Of a stretch of 64,000 nucleotides of DNA, positions 33,201 through 44,266 are shown one piece after another; the stretch's first letter is position 1, and each line of letters starts with the position of its first letter. The notes under the pieces are model-generated. The model ran no database searches. It saw only the letters and a list, made by a program, of their open reading frames with translations, and was not told the DNA's origin. The DNA comes from Oscheius onirici (Eukaryota > Nematoda > Chromadorea > Rhabditida > Rhabditidae): assembly GCA_932521025.1 (NCBI GenBank), contig OW051471.1, positions 10,354,001-10,418,000 of the forward strand, in the 5' to 3' direction. Position numbers and translations under genes: made by a program.

Positions 33201-33970
33201 AAAAAAAAACTTATGCTCTTAGGCTTGTATCCCTCTCCCACATGTCTTTCCATAGGCATAACACTGCAAGTTTGGCGAACAACGTTTGCCACCGACCATG
33301 CCAGTGAACGGCTGCTGATAGTCATCCTAGAGGGTGTATTTGAAAAAACCATGTTAGTGCATAAACGGGAGAGCAAGCTTCCTATAAAAATATCGAATGA
33401 TACGGACTGCTTTTAAAATTTAGGCGTGCTTTTGAACCGAAATAACGTTTTGCTTTAAAACATTTGTTTCCCGATTGTCTCCGGCTGTTCAAATTTTTAC
33501 TAACTGTTGGAAGTTTTTTCATTTAGTGTTGTCGTCCTATCAAAGCTCCATTTTCCAAAGTTCTTACTTGACCAACAGTTTCTCTTGCAAAATGAAATAC
33601 TCTGCAAACGCTTTCCAAAGATCCGTAGCATCGTCTGAGTCCTGCAGCTGTGACCAAAGACTACATTAGGCTGACCGTTTTTCTGAGACCACAGCTGCAA
33701 ACCATCCCCTCCTATAGAAGACAAAGGCTTACCGACATGCGCCTAATTAGCCCAGCCAGTTGATCTTTAGTCTTACTACCTATTTTGACAAACAGACTCT
33801 GCTGTCGAACGATGATCGAACAGAGACGAAGCCCATTGACAGATGGCGTGGTTCCATTCAGGTCTGCTAACTGTAAAAGCCGCTTGTATTTGCTCATCTT
33901 TGGAAGAAGGAAAAGAGGAAGGGTCTTTGCAGCAAGGGGACTGGACCTCTTGATACCGTAGCCTTATCAG
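30249..33970. other. Largest gene-poor interval (about 3.7 kb)
   Basis: Frames of 60-100 codons occur on both strands but none shows a recognised domain, a chain of splice-linked exons or biased composition. Nothing repetitive was obvious. It may hold regulatory DNA for the Srt and SLC17 genes that flank it. Confidence 0.4.
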
Positions 33971-33979
33971 GTATAAAAG
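33971..33979 (+). promoter_or_regulatory. TATA box of the SLC17-like gene
   Basis: GGTATAAAAGACCGG lies about 85 nt before the ATG. A gccttccag acceptor-like site follows 15 nt before the start codon. Confidence 0.6.
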
Positions 33980-34059
33980 ACCGGCTCCGGGGTCAGATCT
34001 CTAGCTTTTCTTTCGACTTTTCTGCATAACTTTCTTGCCTTCCAGTTCCGAATTTCCCA

Positions 34060-36494
34060 ATGTCCGACGATCTTCTGGACTACGACGAGCGCGGATGTCT
34101 CTGTGCTGCTTTCGGTACGAGGACGAGATTCGTTCTCATGCCCGTCGTCCTACTTTGTCTCAGTTTCATTTGGTCAGTAGATATTCGAACTGCGGTCAAA
34201 TGTAATTTAGGGCGAACATTTTGAGCTTCAACTTGGGAGTTATCTGTCTAAATGAAGCCATCAAGAATAATGATAGCTCGGTGGAGAACTACCACGAGAT
34301 TTCGTCGCGTAAGTAATTTTATCTCATTTTATCACCGTTTCGATATACTTTTCCCTAAACTTCGAGTGATTGATTGAGGTTTCTTTCAGATTATGCTTTT
34401 TCTCTGCAGCAAGCCTGAAATCTCAAGCTTTCCAACTGGCTAAAAATTTTGCAACCAAAGGGCACCTACTCTGCTTGGATCTAGAAAAAAACTTTTCATT
34501 ACAATCTAGTCGTTTTTTTGGTAGTGTTGGTAGCTCTGTTAGTGTTTGAAAAGCAGTTAATTTTAGAAAACTAATGAGGTTTAAAGTTCAGACGTTTTCT
34601 TTATCTAAAGTTAAAACCCACCCATTTCAGACCAACAGACCTATGCCATTGCTGCCATGGCTGCTGGAGCTCTTGTCGGAAACTTCCCAGTAGTCTTCCT
34701 GGTCAATCGGTTCGGCATGAGGACAATTTTCGGCTTCTTAGGTGTCATCAGTACAGCTGCAACCCTACTAATGCCTTTGGCGATTAAGGTAGCTTTGAAA
34801 GTTTCTGGAAGAACAAACATTTAGGGAGGATATGCCTACCTCATTGTCTGTCGTGTTCTTCAAGGCTGCGCCTTTGCTGCCAACTTTCCCAGCATTGGAG
34901 CATTTTCGGCCAGATGGATTTATCACAAACAGGTTTGTTTTCGTTCTTCAATTTAAACTGTTTTTCAGTCCGGACTAATTGTCTCAATCCTCGTCTCCTA
35001 CGTTCAGATAGCACCAATTTTCACGAATCCCGTCAGTGGAGCCTTGTGCGATTCCATGGGGTAAGAGATTATCAGCCTGGCAAATGTTTACTCTGAACTC
35101 TAAACTTGGCCACATGGCAGCCGTTAAACTTTTGTCGGAGATCGAAGAATCTTAGGATCACTTGACGTGATTGGAGAGAGCCGTGATTCCATCGATTTTT
35201 CACGAGCTAGCGTTAAAAATGACTGGAACACTAATTCGCACGACATATTTCTGCAAGCCATATGCATATTTGAGCACTTTTGATTTCTGCCGGGCAACTG
35301 ATATTTGAAACAACGAAAAGGCATAAAACTTAGATATTTTCTGCCTTAGCTCTCTTTTCCTACAAGCTTCTTTCAGCTGGGCCTCGATCTTCTACTGTCA
35401 CGGAATAATTTCTGGAATTCTCTTCTTCATCTACCTCTTTGTTTTCCGCAACAATCCCAAGAAACATCCATTTGTTGGTCCACTGGAAGCTGAAAAAGTG
35501 GCCAGAGGCAAACCATCTGGGTAAATTCTTTTTTGATTTATTTCAAGTTTACGGTTCTTTCAGAAAATCAGCTGCTCCCACTCCCTATGCGGCCATTCTC
35601 AAGACGCCGGCCGTTTGGGCCATTTGGATTGCAGCTGTTGGAAATTTCGTCATCATCAACGTTTTCTTCGTCTTTACCCCTACTTATCTTTCGAAAGTAC
35701 TTGGATTCTCAGTCGCCAAAACAGGATTTTCTGGACTCTATCCTCCACTGGTTCAATTAATTACCAAAGTTGGGACAGGTTTGAATTTTCACGAGAAAAG
35801 ACGAAAGCTGACGATTTAGGTCTAATTTCTGACCATATTCACTTCATTTCCGAGGTCTGGAAGTACAGAATCTTCAACTCGATATCGTTCTTTGGGGCAG
35901 CTGGAACGACAGTGGCGTTGGCTTTTATGGGAGACCACAATCCGGTAAGAATTTCACAGTTGGAGAGCTTGAGCAGGTGTTTCTCTAGTCTGGATTCTAG
36001 TCTACTCTCTAAATATCAAATAACATTGCTCATTTTCAGGTTGCCAACTCTCCAGTTATGGCTGTAGCCCTCGGAATTCTCGGTCTCAACTGTGGCGGTT
36101 TTTACAAAGCTGCTCCGACTCTATCAAAACAATACGCCTCTTTTGTGATGGGATACGTGTCCCAGTGTAATTGCCTGGTTCTCCTCATCATTCCTTTCAT
36201 TGTCCAAGCCATCACTCCGGACAATACCGTCAGCCAGTGGATGATTGTCTTCTTTATCGTGGCTGGCTCACTGGTAACTTGACACTTATCTTTTAAAAAA
36301 CTTCTGAAATTCAGGTTGTGTCAAACATCGTCTTTGTTGTATTTTGTCAAGGAGAGCCATTTGAATGGACTAAAGCCGACTGGAACCGCCCAGCCGCCGT
36401 TGTTCCTGTCCCTTCGCCAACTCTGTCGTCTATTCGAATTCGCGAGCCTTCTTTTCTTAGCCCTGCAGATCTCGATTTATCACTTAAAATGTAG
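34060..36494 (+). CDS. Major facilitator transporter, SLC17 (sodium/phosphate-VGLUT-like) family
   Basis: Ten exons (34060-34172, 34211-34308, 34631-34788, 34825-34932, 34969-35060, 35377-35520, 35564-35778, 35820-35944, 36040-36273, 36315-36494) sum to 1467 nt, 488 aa, with every phase consistent. TM1 (TRFVLMPVVLLCLSFIWAN) follows a short cytoplasmic N-terminus. NRFGMRTIFG is the MFS signature loop; RVLQGCAFAANFPSIGAF resembles the SLC17 R-x2-QG-x4-P motif. IFYCHGIISGILFFIYLF, AAILKTPAVWAIWIAAVGNF, NCGGFYKAAPTLSKQYASFVMG and the C-terminal QGEPFEWTKADWNRP fit organic-anion or phosphate transporters. Substrate is not predictable. It probably lies in the plasma membrane. Confidence 0.9.
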
Positions 36495-36744
36495 AAACTA
36501 TTTTAACGAAAAAAGAGCTGTTAAGATGAGTTACGGGCCAAATAAACCTTTTCACGGGCAATAACCTCTTTGAACTTTATCTACCACAATTCCTGACAGC
36601 TAGTGTTTTGACAATATTATAGACTTGCAAGCTGTGAAATGTCACCGTTTAGAGCTAGCAAATTTATTAACCACATTTAATTTTAGAAATTTTTTTTTTA
36701 ACAAAGCACATCAGAGAGTAAAATCACGTTGTTTTTCGGCTTTC

Positions 36745-37160
36745 TTACTCGAGTTCTTCGTATGCTTCATCCGAGATGTAATCGTAGTAATCGTCTTCTT
36801 CTTTTCTTTTCACCGGTTTTTCTGCCTCCTTTTCATCCGTCCACTCTTCCAAAAGCTTCTGTTCAAGAAGCAATACCATTGGTCCCCGCATAAACTTTTG
36901 ATGATCCTTCTTCTTCCACCGCTCTAAATCCTCCAAACCATCAATGACGGCCATTCGGAATAAGACGCTCCTCTGTTTTATGTCGTGGTATTGATACAGA
37001 ACGAAGGAGCCGTGTGAACGCCAAAGAATCAGTACACTCCGTTCCAGATCGAATGTTCCATGAGTCCATTGACAGTCCCGCTCCGTGTGAATACCCCCGC
37101 ATACCATGTTCTTCAGCCATTGCAATAGTGCCTCTTGGGGAGCATATTCGCTCTCTGTAT
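36745..37160 (-). pseudogene. Family-X copy 1: C-terminal piece only
   Basis: 'Family X' is my label for the gene family whose intact member lies at 41009-42358. This piece reads TNTESEYAPQEALLQWLKNM, GIHTERDCQWTHGTFDLERS, LYQYHDIKQRSVLFRMAVID, LEDLERWKKKDHQKFMRGP and an acidic tail (EEDDYYDYISDEAYEELE). It matches the last exon of the intact gene. The first four exons are missing; the DNA upstream (37160-37502) is unrelated. The open frame itself is undamaged. Confidence 0.65.
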
Positions 37161-37664
37161 TTGTGTGTCCTCAAACCAGTAAGTTATAAAAATGCAAAGA
37201 AATATTGCCATTTTGTCCTTCCGTTTCGCTTCAGAATTCGGCGTCACGACTTCAAAAGTTTCTGCTCTAGAGGCCGGATCCGCAAACGGTTCAAACGGAA
37301 GACCGGCGAAATTTTTGGGACGTTGCCAGCTGGCAAAAGGGGTAGAACGTAATAAAGAGTTACCGGATCTAGTGTCTCTGAAAGGAGAAAGATCAGTCAA
37401 TGTCAGTCTTGTTCCGATGAATATATTTTTGCTATAATGTTCTTCAAAAGATAGAAAGAACTGGAGGAGGATGGCCTGATTGACCGAATGAGAAGATGGC
37501 ACGGAAGGAGACTTGGTTATCCTTTGTTAGGTTTTCAGAGCTATTTCCATTTTTCTGGGTCATACATTAGTGGAGTTTCAGCTTATGTAATTTTACTTTT
37601 ATGCATATTGAACTAACAAAAGAAAATTAACAACAATGGAATCATTTTAGAGCTCTTCGTATTG

Positions 37665-38757
37665 TTAGTCACTTTCACCTTCTTCTTCGACTTCAGCGTC
37701 AACCTCCTCATCGTCCTCGTCTTCGTAGTCTTCGCCACTTTGTTCTTCACCGTAACTCTCGTCATTTTGTTCATCTTCTACCTCCTCTGCAGTATTTTGT
37801 TCCCGAAGTTTCTGTTCGAGAGCCTTTGCCATCTTCTCGATAGGACCACGTTTAAACTCGTAGTGGTCTTTTCTCTTCCACTGCTCCAAATCTTCCAGAT
37901 TTTCAATAACGGTCATTCGGTAGAAGATCTTCGTCTCCTGGTAGTGGTATTGATGCAATACGAAAGAGCCGTGGGAACAGCAGAGAAAAATTTCATTGTA
38001 TTCAGTTGTTCAGATCGGTTGATCAGTCCGGATCGTTTCCCGCTCCGTATGAACCGCTCCATATTCCACATCAAAAAGCTATCGTGTTTCTTTTAAATAG
38101 ACGGATGCGCTTGAATACTTCAATAGTACTTCAAAGTTTTTCAGGCGAGGGTTTTCGTGATTTATAAAGCCCTGAAACGAATCTTTTTCTAAACACTAAA
38201 AAGAGTTTGCTTAAATTGTAGATTATCTCTATGTAACTGTAGAAACGACGTGTTTTGTAGGTCGTGATAAAAACGTTTTCATGTTCAAGAACATGATTGA
38301 AGCGAAGAACGAGTTCTGTATCGCGGGTGTTCAAAAAAGCAATGTCGTCCTGAAAATTAAATCACATGCATAAATATGTAGTTGCTTACGACCGAACTGA
38401 ACCACGACGCTTCGTAATCATTGAGGTAAAAGTCCTCATTGTCAGAATAATGTTCGCAGTCCACGACCAAATTACGCGGTCTCAGTCTTTGAATGATATC
38501 TCGGATAGTTGCTTTGTGTTCCTTGAGAGGATGAGGCAATGTGATCCGATCAAAGGAAAACTGACATCATTTCAAGGCTAATTAACTTCGAGAGCATGGT
38601 CTAAAACAATAGAAGTTTTAGTGTTTGAAATGACCCACCATTAATCTCGTTCCAGAACGGTCACGGCAACATAAGGAGGCAAAGCGCTTTCCTTTCAAAG
38701 TCATCAATTTTTCAGACATTGTCATGTATGTCAAAATTTCTCTCTTCTCGCTATGAA
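37665..38757 (-). pseudogene. Family-X copy 2: broken, fused at its 5' end to copy 3
   Basis: It starts abruptly near 38757 at the equivalent of the middle of exon 2 (HSEKREILTYMTMSEKL). It continues with ITLPHPLKEHKATIRDIIQR, PRNLVVDCEHYSDNEDFY, DDIAFLNTRDTELVLRF and HENVFITTYKTRRFYSY. The last exon reads NHENPRLKNFEVLLKYS, then a stop, HTERETIRTD, a second stop, FLCCSHGSFVLHQYHYQETK, FYRMTVIENLEDLEQWKRKD and a long Glu/Asp tail. Stops interrupt the segment where the parent reads GTYDLERNVIFLC. Confidence 0.6.
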
Positions 38758-40230
38758 ATGCAAAGAAATAGGACGCTCCGCTCATAATCGAATATTCCGT
38801 CGGCCCATTTACAGTCCCGCTCCATGTGAAGAGCCTCAGTAAACATCTCAGTTAGCCAGGCGTGTAGTGATTTCTGCGGACTTTCGTCTTCTGTATTCAT
38901 ACGTGGGAGGAACAGTTCAAAGTTTTTTAGACGAGGATTTTCGTGATTTTTAAAGCCCTGAAATCAGTTTCAGCCTGCTCAATGTGATTTACTTACATTC
39001 CAAAAGTGTTTCAGATACCCGTAGAAATTACCAGATTCCACAAATGCGGGAGTCGTAATACAGATGTTTTTTATTTCCAACATATCCCTGGATTGAAGTA
39101 ATTCTTCGACGTTTCTGTTGCATTATGGTTATCAGGTGTGTGCATAATTTTTAGGAAAAATGTTGTATTTTTCGAATTACTTTTTGTAGAATGTACGAAA
39201 ATAGCTTTTTCAAACAAGAAAAAATTGGTGTGAGCAAGTTCTATCCGATGGTGTATATATCGGTTATGTTTAGAATTAGAATATTTGAGTTTTAGCTGAA
39301 GCAAATTTTTTTTTCTTTGAAGTAGAGCTATTTAGCGCACATCCTGGCCAATTTTCACAGAACGTCCAATTAAAAATTTGAAGGTCTTGATAAAAAACAT
39401 TGATAGCCGCGACCCGATTTCCCAGAAATTTTTTCTCGCTGAGATATAGAGGGTCCAAATTGCGAAAGTGACCAACTTCAGGCAGTTGCACAGCTCTATC
39501 GAGTTCGAATTGGACAAATCGGCCGATGAACCTTGAAAGAGCTCAATCTGGGCTACAAAATCCTGTATGGAACAAAGAGGGCCCAATGGAAAGTTTTCGA
39601 AGAGAACCTAAAACAGACTCAGAACGCATAAAAACCACGTTTGGAAAATTTTATTTTTGACCCATGATACCCCCATCATGAGTTGAACCATCTGAACTTC
39701 AGAGGCGAGTTTCTCGAAAATTATGCACACACCTGATAGTTCAAAAGTTGCAATTTCAAAAACTCACACAACTGCTGAACCACGGACTACGGCCATAGTC
39801 TCCTTTGTAGCTGACCACCAATTTCTGAGGTCTCAACAGTGCAAGGAACGCACGAGCCTGTCCTTCCTGTTCTTTTGGGGTATGACGTATTCTGAGCCGG
39901 CCAAAAGACACATTTGCTGCATTTATAGCCCTACTTAGGTCCAGAAGGAACAGCCACTAAAAATCTACAAGTCGAAGAGCTTGAAAATTCACACATACCA
40001 TTTTTTCGTCCACTTTTTTGGCTATGGTAGCGTCACCTCGAATATAAGAGCATTTTAAAGAGGCAAACCGCCTTCCTTTCATCATCTTCAACTTTTCCGA
40101 CGTCTTCATTCATGACAGTCTTCTCCTTTCATCGCCGTAGACAGCAAGAAAATCATTCTCGACGGACAACACTCCATTCGTGATTTTTTGCAAGATTCTC
40201 AAGATTCTCAAACGACATCTTGTAAGAGTG
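38758..40230 (-). pseudogene. Family-X copy 3: nonsense mutation and 3' truncation
   Basis: Exon 2 reads NGVLSVENDFLAVYGDERRRLS-stop-MKTSEKLKM; the TGA is at 40110-40112. It goes on FASLKCSYIRGDATI and, after a gtatgt..tttttag intron of normal size, WLFLLDLSRAINAANVSFGR and LRPQKLVVSYKGDYGRSPWF. Further on, NHENPRLKNFELFLPRMNTE and HMERDCKWADGIFDYERSVL appear, and then the copy ends inside LFLCIS, where copy 2 begins. A stretch at about 39080-39600 does not match the family. Confidence 0.55.
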
Positions 40231-40364
40231 GACGGAGAATCTTAGATATCACTGGACTGCGACGCAGGTTGATTAACATATGACCTTCACGCTGTCCTCC
40301 TAAAATTGGGGCACGGATACCGAATATCAAGTAGTGATTACTAGGGAAACTGGTTACTGGTTGA

Positions 40365-40690
40365 AGGCAGCACTCTCGACAGATGGCCGAATGAAAGACT
40401 TCGTAACCTTACCAAACTGAGGGACTGGAGAAATAAAGCTCTTTGGTCGACGCTACTCTGGACTGAGAGGACTATAAGGATGAATGGACACAGATGGACA
40501 AGGCGGATAACAGAATGGATTCCTCTGGAAGGAAGAAGGACGAGAGGTCGCCAGAGGCAAAAATGGAGAGACGGCATAAAAAATGTGGCCGGAAGGGACT
40601 GGTGACACTGAAGCGCCGAGGACTGGAGAACTCTGCGATCTACGCTTGTCGGATAGACTTGAAACGTAATAAATCTATCTATCTACTTGG
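40365..40690 (+). mobile_element. 3' end of a non-LTR retrotransposon (LINE), 5'-truncated
   Basis: One frame reads TLDRWPNERLRNLTKLRDWR, WTRRITEWIPLEGRRTRGRQ and RQKWRDGIKNVAGRDW before a stop at 40603. GRRTRGRQRQKWRD-I is the conserved C-terminal end of LINE reverse-transcriptase proteins (GRPKTRW-DDI). It is followed by AATAAATCTATCTATCTA, a short TCTA tail typical of target-primed insertion. The upstream part of the element is missing. Confidence 0.75.
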
Positions 40691-41008
40691 GAAACCCCAA
40701 CGACTAGCACAACGTTGTGCTGGATAATCGTCCAAAATTCTGTGCTTAAAAGACGAGATTTTGACAAAATCAGAAATTTGTATCACAGTTTTTTTTTATC
40801 AAAAGATAAGTTTATCGCAGAGAACAGTTTCAACTTCAAGAACAGTCAACAACAGTTCTTACTATGGAAGAAGAGTCAACCCACTGAAATCTAGGGAAAA
40901 GGACAACAGAAAATATGTTACGAGATGCTTTCAGATGTAGAAAGATGTCCATGTGTAACATAGAAAAATTTGAAAGTTTTATTGCAAAGAGTTACAGGGA
41001 AACTCAAA

Positions 41009-42358
41009 TTAGTTTTCGCAGGCTTTCCGTTCTCTCTCCAAGTTCTCTCTCCAAACCTCCCATTCATCGTCTTCTTCTGTAGTACTCTCCTCCTCTTTCT
41101 CCTCAACTTTGTCTTCCATTTCTTCCAAAACTTTCGGTTCAAGAAACTTTGCCATCCTCTCAATCGGACCAGGCATAAACTTGTAATGGTCCTTGTTCTT
41201 CCACTGCTTCAAATCCTCCAGACTTTTAATGACCGTCATCCTGTAGAAGACGCTTCTCTGTTTAGTATCATGGTATTGGTGAAGAACGAATTGGTCGTGG
41301 GAGCGACATAGGAAGATGACGTTTCGCTCCAGATCGTACGTTCCAGCAGTCCATTGGCATTCTCGCTCTGTATGTACAGCCCTATATCCCATATCATCAA
41401 ACCATCCCATCAGTTCTTCATCCGCCACAACTTCGCTGTCTGTGTTTGTGTCCTTGTATAAAACTTCAAAGTTTTGTAGACGAGGAGCTTCATGATTATG
41501 GAAGGCCTGAAATGAAGAGGTTTCTGACTACTATATAAAAACTCACTGTATAGAAATTGTTTAGCACGTAATAAAAATATTCCCCGTTGGCTTCTTGAGG
41601 GTGCGTAATACAGACATTTTTTGTTCCCATTACAAATTCTGAGCAAATACCTTTATCTATAAAGGGTATGATAAGCACGATGTCGTCCTGATTAAAAGCA
41701 ATACAATTAGGTTATCTTTTGAACTTACACATTCGCTGAACCATGGTTTGTCAGCATAATTGAGAGCGTAGCAGGATTCTTCCACTACCATTCTCTTGGG
41801 TTTCAACATACTCACAATAGTTTGGGCGTTATTTTTCTGTCCTTCTGGAGGATCAGGCAGTGCGATTTGAACAAACGCTACTTCAACTTCTTTGAAGGCC
41901 TTACACAGTTCAAGAATAAATTCCCACTGGAAACAAATACACTGTAGAGACAGAAATCACAAACCATTTTTTCATCAACCGCATCAACTCGCCAGTATTC
42001 TTCCCGAACGTAACTGCAGTGCAAGCTGGCAAACAATTTTTCTCTCGACATTTCCAACTTTTCCGATGTCATCATCTGCGACAAAATTTCTCTCTCCTCG
42101 CTGTCCAGAGCAAGAAAGTCGTTCTGGATGTCCACTTCCCCATTAGTAAACTTGACGTGTCCAACAAGGTGCGTCAAGGCCATTCTGTTCTCTTCAAGAA
42201 ACTTCTGCATCCAGTTGCAGGTGAAGAAGAGTCTGTGAAGAGTTCTGGCGGCATCAACCTGGAAAAATTTATAATAAACATTGTGAGAATTAGGATACCT
42301 TTTTCAGCGTTTTGAGCAAGAGGTTTGAAGGGAACTTAGCAAGACGAGGAGACGCCAT
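41009..42358 (-). CDS. Intact member of a tandem lineage-specific family (family X)
   Basis: Five exons (42358-42299, 42258-41965, 41926-41729, 41687-41547, 41506-41009) give exactly 396 aa, with introns of 38-40 nt. The N-terminus (MASPRLAKFPSNLLLKTLKK, DAARTLHRLFFTCNWMQKFL) has the shape of a degenerate F-box (L-P-x-xLL-x-I-L), but I cannot confirm one. Conserved in the paralogues: MMTSEKLEMSREKLFASLHC, HTERECQWTAGTYDLERNVI, QYHDTKQRSVFYRMTVI, SLEDLKQWKNKDHYKFMPGP, then an acidic coiled tail. There is no signal peptide or helix, so it is probably cytoplasmic or nuclear. F-box-plus-substrate-arm proteins expand this way in nematodes; that comparison is inference. Confidence 0.7.
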
Positions 42359-42477
42359 TCTTGATGAATAGACGGAGTTTTCCAGTTCACGACGCTATTC
42401 ACTAGCATAAGATCGATATATCGATTTGACTTGCCCGCTTTCCGGTATTTTAGGGCGCAGATCTAAAATATTAAATT

Positions 42478-42600
42478 GCTATGGTGTCTGTGGCTGACTC
42501 TGTATGTTTGTTTGTCTGTTTGTCCGTGGCCATTTCGGTGTATTGTTAGGAGTCGCCGCTGTTACCCAGACGACCCGGGTTCGATTCCACTACTCGGCAA
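42478..42600 (+). repeat. Dispersed repeat with a tRNA-like tail
   Basis: Its first half matches the repeat at 17060-17280. The second half (TATTGTTAGGAGTCGCCGCT, then GACCCGGGTTCGATTCC) carries a perfect box B, but the arms around it do not pair as a tRNA. A tRNA-derived SINE is the best reading. Confidence 0.45.
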
Positions 42601-42647
42601 ATATTTTTGCTAAATTGTTTTGAGTGGGAAATAGAGTCAGGCTAACC

Positions 42648-42752
42648 GGTAGCGGATTAGAAGGGATCGGTTGACTAGGGAGGGGATCAGAAGAGATTGG
42701 CTAACTAGGGAAGGGATCAAAAGAGATCGGTTGACTGGGGAAGGGATCAGAA
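42648..42752 (+). repeat. 30-bp tandem repeat, about 3.5 units
   Basis: Units of GGGATCAGAAGAGATYGGYT + AACTAGGGAA recur with small changes. All frames stay open by chance (TREGIRRDWL-like). Confidence 0.7.
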
Positions 42753-43130
42753 GTTATGAAGAAAACACAAGTAGAAAAGCCGCCGACAGGCGGCGTAGCC
42801 GGCTGGTACATAACTATCCTGAAACTGCACGAAAATTCTTAGAACAAGCTTATGAAATGAGTTTAAAAGCAGCTGAATGCAAAACTTTCCGTTTTTAAAG
42901 GTTCTAAAGTCGTTTGTCGTTGTTGTCAGTACAGTCAACTTCTTGAAACTGTAGTCTCTCCTCAAAGTCCGAAAATTTAGGGAGCCAAGTGAGACGCAGC
43001 CGAAGACTTTTCGCTGTCTTACTGTTTCGTTATTACGCTATTACTATATTTCAGAATGTGGAGGTTCTGACCACCAAAACATAGAATGAAACGTGTTTAT
43101 TATGCAAACAAGAAATGTAAACATGCCGTT

Positions 43131-44266
43131 TCAGTAGCCTCCAAGAGGAGCCTTGCAAACATAAGGAATTGGTATTTCTAAAGCATTTAATACAGGCGAT
43201 TCACAGTTGGCGTCATTGAATGGTCCATTCTTTCCTATACTACCATACACAGTGCCCATTCGGAAGTTGATCTGAAAGAACAAGTAACTCCCACGCCCTC
43301 ATTGTCCTACCATAACACAGGCCTGAGGCGGTGCGGCGTTATCAGGATTGCCGACTTCCCAGTTGGCCGCAAAGTCCCACTGAAGTATTTCAGTAAATAA
43401 GAAAGTAGAAAGAACGTACAGCTGAGCCATCGGTCCATTGCCAACACTCTGGACCACCTGTGGGCGCTACTGTACATGCTGGAAGACGTGTCCCACCTAC
43501 CCAGCATTGCGCCGAGCCACACAAGCCTGAAAACATCCGTAAACCCTCCAACTGCTGGTTCGTTTCTGTCTTGACCGTCCGATAGTTTATAACTAAAATT
43601 TGAAAAAATATAGGCGTCCGAACCTTTATTTAACCGTCCGAACTCTTACGAAAGTACTACAGTTTTTTTTAACTGTTCGGACGGTTATGATATAGTTGTG
43701 ACGGTTATAAAGCTTTGGACGGTTATAAAACATTGGACAGTCAAGACAGAAAAGAACGCAACTGCTCTCAGCGCAAGGAAAGGATTGAACTTGAACGCTT
43801 ATTGTGAACCCAGAAATTGGCTGTTTTCTGGAGATTGCTTACCCGATTTATCCACTTACCGTTCACAAAAGCTCTTTCCGCGGTATCGTGAATCGACGTC
43901 AGATGTCCATTCATTGCTACACAATCATTTTCTGCTGCAGTGAACCACGATGCTGTGGATCGGAAAATGTAACAGGAACCATCAAAAATCTGCCAGTCCG
44001 GAGTGGGACAATGGGCTAAAGAAAGTGTTCTGATTGTAAAGGCAAGAACAAACGAGTTGTTGTTGTGGTAGTTGTTGTAGTCGTCGTTGTCGTTGTTGTG
44101 GATGTCGTCGTCGAAGTGGGGACATTATAAGCTAAATTTTATCCACGCAACTAGGCAAAACAGTACCAGGAAAGTCGTATGTGTAGGTTGCGACGCATGT
44201 TGATCCTAGAAGAAACATCGTAGAAAAAATTAATGCAAGACGGAAACATGATAGCGGACGGCACAT
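43131..44266 (-). CDS. C-type lectin-domain protein with a poly-threonine linker
   Basis: Six exons (44266-44167, 44131-44054, 44015-43860, 43526-43420, 43379-43311, 43271-43131) give 216 aa. A signal peptide (FRLALIFSTMFLLGSTCVA) is followed by residues 39-59, almost all Thr (15 in a row, 45-59), a likely O-glycosylated stalk. The lectin domain starts HCPTPDWQIFDGSCYIF, then WFTAAENDCVAMNGHLTSIH, ECWQWTDGSAWDFAANWEVG, NPDNAAPPQACVM and PYVCKAPLGGY. Introns 1 and 2 are 35 and 38 nt. Intron 3 is 333 nt because a MITE sits in it. Secreted or surface lectin; in nematodes such genes often act in defence. An upstream ATG at 44323 is in frame, but the signal peptide favours 44266. Confidence 0.85.
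43563..43752. mobile_element. MITE (about 190 bp) in intron 3 of the lectin gene
   Basis: Ends TTTCTGTCTTGAC and GTCAAGACAGAAA are perfect inverted repeats that continue with few mismatches (CCGTCCGATAGTTTATAA against CTGTCCAATGTTTTATAA). Internal ACCGTCCGAAC and GGACGGTTAT motifs repeat. No clear target-site duplication was found. It has no coding capacity. Confidence 0.75.

Noticed and set aside
37113-37502. 129-codon open frame on -
   Set aside because: Its end overlaps family-X copy 1 in a different frame, where the family frame is the one that aligns with the paralogues; the remainder shows no recognisable feature.
42541-42600. Possible tRNA gene (perfect GGTTCGATTCC box B)
   Set aside because: The T-arm and acceptor do not pair and the anticodon arm is poor; it reads as a tRNA-derived repeat, not a working tRNA.
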